Program-made: the position numbers and the translations under genes | Notes under the pieces: generated by a model | What the model was told of the DNA's origin: nothing | Seen by the model: only the letters and a program-made list of their open reading frames with translations | Database searches by the model: none | Assembly (NCBI GenBank): GCA_910585265.1 | Contig: CAJUCA010000059.1 | Location: forward strand, 1 to 17,930 | Source: an uncultured Oscillospiraceae bacterium | GTDB lineage: Bacteria > Bacillota > Clostridia > Oscillospirales > Oscillospiraceae | Direction of reading: 5' to 3' | DNA length: 17,930 bases | Shown here: positions 14,983-17,930 of the stretch, in pieces | Position numbering within the stretch: position 1 is the stretch's first letter | Layout: each line of letters begins with the position of its first letter

Positions 14983-17625
14983 CTCCAGGATAAAATGGCA
15001 CAGCTCAATTCGCCGGCCGAATTTTTCCAGGAGCCTGTCCTGTGCCATCAGCGGCGTGATGATCACATGCTGGCCGCCCTTCTCCTGCTTGGCGATGCAG
15101 CCCTTGATGGTCAGATAGTACAAGATGGTGCGGATATCCCGGACGGAAACGTGGGAAATCCCGCCGTCCAGGGCCGCCTCGTTCGCCTCGTTCAGCTCCT
15201 TTAAAGCGAAGCCCCGCTCCTCATACCCGATCTGCCCCAACAGGAACTGCTCCAGTTTGGCGAAGCGATCCAGGGCCTGGGCGGAGCGGTTCCGGGTATC
15301 CTGCTTAAAAATGTAGGCGGACATATCCATGGAGTCGGCCAGCAGCCCTTCCTGCCGCATCACGCTGACACAGTCAATCACATCCCGTTTTTCCATCCCC
15401 AGGACATCCGCCAGATAATCCACCCGGGATTCCGCCAGATCATTTCCCGCGCTGGCGATGCTGCGGCTGGAGATCAGGGCCTTGATGATCCGCTTGGCCT
15501 GGATCCTCTGGCTGCCGGTGAAGTGTTTGGATTGATCGATGTGCAGGCTCGCCTCCTCCATATTCTTCACCGTGATGCTGTCGGCGTACACACGAGGCAT
15601 ATTCCGCCCCCGCTTTAAATAGCCCACGTTTTCCAGGGCGGCCACCGCCGTCTTGACCCGGGTCTCCATCTCGCTGCCTGAGTCGTCCCACCCCGCCTGC
15701 CTCGCGATCTCCAGCGGGGAGCAGCAGACGGTGGCCCGGTGCCGGGTCATATTCTTCAGGGCCTTCCACACCTGCTGGATCTCGCTGATGCTCAGCTTCG
15801 TCTGGTTCAGCAGGATAAAATGCTTGTCCAGATCGCCGTCGTGGAACAGGACATAGCACTCCGCTGTAATGGACGGGTCCCGGCCGGCACGGCCCGCCTC
15901 CTGGATGTAGTTCTCCAGGGAGTCGGAGATGTCGTAGTGCACCACCAGCCCCACGTCTTTTTTGTCCACGCCCATGCCGAAGGCGGAGGTCGCCACGATG
16001 ATTCTCACATCGCTGCGGATGAACGCGTCCTGATTGGCCACTTTCTCCGAGGGCTCCATCTTCCCGTTGTAAGGTCTGGCGGAGAACCCATCCCCGGTCA
16101 GCTTTTCCGCCAGCTGTCGGGTGCGCCGGGTTCGGGAGACGTAGACAATCGTGGGGCAGTTCTTCCGCTCCACCAAGGCGCGGAGGGTATTGTATTTGCC
16201 CTCCTCCGTCTCCTGGTGAAGCACCACATAGCGCAGGTTTTCCCGGGCGGCGGCAGAGGTGAACAGCTCCAGCTCCACCCCCAGCCTGACCTGGAAGTAG
16301 TCCCGGATATCGCTGATGACCTTTTGCTTGGCGGTGGCCGTGAAGCAGGACACGGGGATGGGCGAGTTTAGGCCCTTCTTCTCCTGCAATTCCCGGATGA
16401 AGTCGCCGATGTAGAGATAGTCCACCCGGAAATCCTGCCCCCAGGCGGAGAAGCAGTGGGCCTCGTCAATGACAAAGCGCACCACGTTCCGGGACAGCAG
16501 CAGCTTCTCAATGGTGCGGGAGCGCAGCTGTTCCGGGGAGATATAGAGGATAGTAGCCAGACCGTTGGCCACCCGCTCCAGGGCTTCGGCCCGCTCTATG
16601 GGGCTGAGCAGGCCGTTGACGGTGACGGCATCCACCAGCCCGTACTCGTTCAGGTTGTCCACCTGATCCTTCATCAGGGATTGGAGGGGGGATATGACCA
16701 CTGTCAACCCGTGTTCCGTCTGGCCCGCCATCAGGGCGGGGAGTTGGAAGGTGATGGACTTCCCGCCCCCGGTGGGGAACACCGCCAGCAGGGATTTCCC
16801 CGCCACCGCCGCCTCCACCGCCCGCTCCTGGAGCGGCTCACCGCCATAGGTGCGGAACCGCTCGAAGCCGAACAGCTCTTTCAGCTTCCGGTGAATCCCA
16901 AACGCGCTCCGGCAGTAGGGGCACCCGGACTTGCAGGGCTTCCCCCGCAGCGTTTTCATTACGTACTCGATCTGGGGGTAGTTCCGCACCAGCCACGGCG
17001 GGGTGACCGAGTAACGGTCCCCACACCCGATCAGGGCCAGAGCGTAGGCCAGCTCCACAGGCCGGCCGGAGATCAGGCCCCAGAGGTCCGCGTTCTCACA
17101 GATCTCTCCCGCGAACTCCCGCCGGATGGCCCGCTCCGGGGCGGAGAACAGCGGGCGGTATTTCAGGAACGCGAAGAAACCCCGGAATTCCTCAAATCGG
17201 TTCAGCAGCCCGTAGTAGATCTCCTTCCGGCGGGCGGGCAGCCCGTTAAACGCGTTTACCTCATCGTAAAACAGCTTCCGGGCCTTTTCCGCGTCATTCA
17301 GAGGGTTGTTTCGCTCATCAGCCTGGAGCTTGTCGTCCTTCACCAGGGCGTGGTACGGGCGTTCCGGGAACAGGAGCGGAGAGAGGTATAGGGTATCCAC
17401 AACGCCCAGGGAAGGCTTGGAATCCAGCAGCGGACGCAGGTACTTCAGATCGTGGTGGAGTATGTTGTGTCCGCACAGGAACGCGGCCCCCGCGAGGAAG
17501 GCGGAGAAATCCCTCACAGAGGGCGAGTGGAATTTGGCACCGTCCTCCCGCACTGCCCCTAAATCCAGGATTCTGTGATCAGACACGCCAATCTCACTGT
17601 CTATAAATACGATTGGCTCCGCCAT
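14980..17625 (-). CDS. RecQ-family helicase with N-terminal DEDD exonuclease
   Basis: An 881-aa protein. Residues 1-115 form a 3'-5' exonuclease of the DEDD type: Asp9 and Glu11 (VFIDSEIG), Asp59 (CGHNILHHDLKYL), and the YHALVKDDKL / NNPLNDAEKA block. A cysteine cluster (CKSGCPYC, 231-238) precedes the helicase. The RecQ core has GGGKS Walker A (286-290), DEAH box 387-390 (FVIDEAHCFSAWGQDFR), FTATA (428-432), and motif VI QEAGRAGRD (575-583) after ATSAFGMGVDKKDV. The C-terminus holds a winged-helix-like region. The start is ATG 17625 after AAGGGGGG; an ATG at 17670 sits within about 10 nt of the expected transcript start and lacks a ribosome site. The exonuclease plus RecQ order recalls WRN. 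The frame stops at TAG 14980-14982, then continues in register into the UvrD-like helicase. DNA repair or replication restart, or a defence role, is plausible. Confidence 0.88.
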   Translation of the reverse strand: MAEPIVFIDSEIGVSDHRILDLGAVREDGAKFHSPSVRDFSAFLAGAAFLCGHNILHHDLKYLRPLLDSKPSLGVVDTLYLSPLLFPERPYHALVKDDKLQADERNNPLNDAEKARKLFYDEVNAFNGLPARRKEIYYGLLNRFEEFRGFFAFLKYRPLFSAPERAIRREFAGEICENADLWGLISGRPVELAYALALIGCGDRYSVTPPWLVRNYPQIEYVMKTLRGKPCKSGCPYCRSAFGIHRKLKELFGFERFRTYGGEPLQERAVEAAVAGKSLLAVFPTGGGKSITFQLPALMAGQTEHGLTVVISPLQSLMKDQVDNLNEYGLVDAVTVNGLLSPIERAEALERVANGLATILYISPEQLRSRTIEKLLLSRNVVRFVIDEAHCFSAWGQDFRVDYLYIGDFIRELQEKKGLNSPIPVSCFTATAKQKVISDIRDYFQVRLGVELELFTSAAARENLRYVVLHQETEEGKYNTLRALVERKNCPTIVYVSRTRRTRQLAEKLTGDGFSARPYNGKMEPSEKVANQDAFIRSDVRIIVATSAFGMGVDKKDVGLVVHYDISDSLENYIQEAGRAGRDPSITAECYVLFHDGDLDKHFILLNQTKLSISEIQQVWKALKNMTRHRATVCCSPLEIARQAGWDDSGSEMETRVKTAVAALENVGYLKRGRNMPRVYADSITVKNMEEASLHIDQSKHFTGSQRIQAKRIIKALISSRSIASAGNDLAESRVDYLADVLGMEKRDVIDCVSVMRQEGLLADSMDMSAYIFKQDTRNRSAQALDRFAKLEQFLLGQIGYEERGFALKELNEANEAALDGGISHVSVRDIRTILYYLTIKGCIAKQEKGGQHVIITPLMAQDRLLEKFGRRIELCHFILE

Positions 17626-17682
17626 ACCCGTCCCCCCTTGTCCGTCAAAAGTGACAAATTCTTTCGGCATACGTTTGGTTTT

Positions 17683-17711
17683 ATTGTACCACAGGTTTTG
17701 CCATTTGGAAA
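17683..17711 (-). promoter_or_regulatory. Promoter of the RecQ-UvrD locus
   Basis: On the minus strand, an extended -10 TGG TACAAT (17683-17691) is preceded 17 nt upstream by TTTCCA (17706-17711). An inverted repeat AAAGAAC-N7-GTTCTTT (17709-17729) overlaps the -35 and could be an operator. Its 7-nt spacer does not fit the Firmicutes LexA box (GAAC-N4-GTTC). Confidence 0.55.
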
Positions 17712-17791
17712 GAACCCCCTCCGTTCTTTTGCGATTCTTCCAAGCGTTCTAAAATCCTCCCGCCGTGGGACCGGATCGGAAGAAGCATACA

Positions 17792-17829
17792 GCGGCACCT
17801 GTACCATATGGCACAGGTGCCGCCTTTTT
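17792..17829 (+). terminator. Intrinsic terminator in plus orientation
   Basis: An 11-bp perfect stem, GCGGCACCTGT / ACAGGTGCCGC (17792-17802 with 17813-17823), has an inner CC-ATAT-GG and is followed by CTTTTTG. The T run is on the plus strand, although no plus-strand gene precedes it. On the minus strand it follows the stop of the edge gene by about 28 nt but has only a weak T-rich tail. Confidence 0.7.
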
Positions 17830-17850
17830 GATGCGTATCATGCTCCGGCA

Positions 17851-17930
17851 CTATGGAATTCCCGCCGCGTTCCTTCGCCAGCCCAGCCAGCACAGGCCAG
17901 CCATCGCCAGGGCCAGGAGCAGGTACAGCA
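17851..17930 (-). CDS. C-terminal end of a protein with a terminal membrane helix (cut by window edge)
   Basis: The minus strand from the window edge reads 26 codons to a TAG at 17851-17853. They encode a hydrophobic stretch LYLLLALAMAGLCWLG, a basic cluster WRRN and the end AAGIP. A hydrophobic helix followed by arginines at the very end is typical of surface proteins anchored at the C-terminus, including sortase substrates, whose LPxTG-like motif would lie outside the window. Only the tail is visible, so identity is unknown and even the reading frame is moderately certain. Confidence 0.4.
   Translation of the reverse strand, partial: LYLLLALAMAGLCWLGWRRNAAGIP

Noticed and set aside
12721..15204. 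Plus-strand open frame of 827 codons opposite the helicases
   Set aside because: Another antisense shadow of GC-rich genes. It crosses the junction of two real helicase reading frames and has no domain or ribosome site.
16456..17391. Plus-strand open frame of 311 codons opposite the exonuclease-RecQ gene
   Set aside because: Antisense to conserved exonuclease and Walker A motifs; its composition is that of a shadow frame.
17709..17729. LexA-like inverted repeat GAAC...GTTC at the RecQ promoter
   Set aside because: The spacer is 7 nt, while the Firmicutes LexA box needs 4. Kept only as an unnamed inverted repeat.
1..17930. CRISPR arrays, tRNA or rRNA genes
   Set aside because: No regularly spaced direct repeats, no cloverleaf-like sequence and no rRNA segments were noticed on either strand.

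Overview
The window looks like a chromosomal stretch of a gut-type Clostridia bacterium (Oscillospiraceae/Lachnospiraceae-like), interrupted or bordered by accessory DNA. The reasons are strong GGAGG-type ribosome sites, hybrid histidine kinases with six-helix membrane inputs typical of these bacteria, GC-rich codon use in the right two thirds, and visibly AT-richer DNA around 3.8-5.5 kb. This placement is an inference from style; there is no rRNA or marker gene.

Left block (1-3.6 kb, all on the minus strand): an OmpR-type response regulator and its histidine kinase, with ATGA overlap; a ribbon-helix-helix-type protein; then the N-terminal part of an FtsX/MacB-like ABC permease. The regulator and permease promoters share one long motif, so the two-component system probably controls itself and the transporter. 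The ribbon-helix-helix gene sits between two almost identical terminators, like an inserted cassette.

Middle block (3.66-6.9 kb): a plus-strand defence-type reverse transcriptase (451 aa) behind its own strong promoter and about 300 nt of structured, apparently untranslated RNA. This layout matches DRT2 (UG2)-like antiviral systems, in which the RT copies the upstream RNA into repeats that encode a stop-less protein. One sense frame of the leader is open for 77 codons. The next 1.35 kb has no convincing gene but is packed with inverted repeats and hairpins, some resembling transfer origins, plus a short 15-nt repeat that may be a relic.

Right block I (6.9-12.6 kb, minus strand): a three-gene phosphorelay operon: a stand-alone CheY-like receiver, a hybrid kinase with receiver and HPt domains, and a hybrid kinase-receiver protein carrying a complete DegV (fatty-acid-binding) domain at its C-terminus. 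None of the three has a DNA-binding domain.

Right block II (12.8-17.7 kb, minus strand): a DEDD exonuclease-RecQ helicase and a UvrD-like SF1 helicase in one reading frame, separated only by a single TAG codon. This looks like a roughly 1,611-residue three-enzyme protein split by a nonsense codon. At the right edge lie a terminator and the last codons of a protein ending in a membrane segment.
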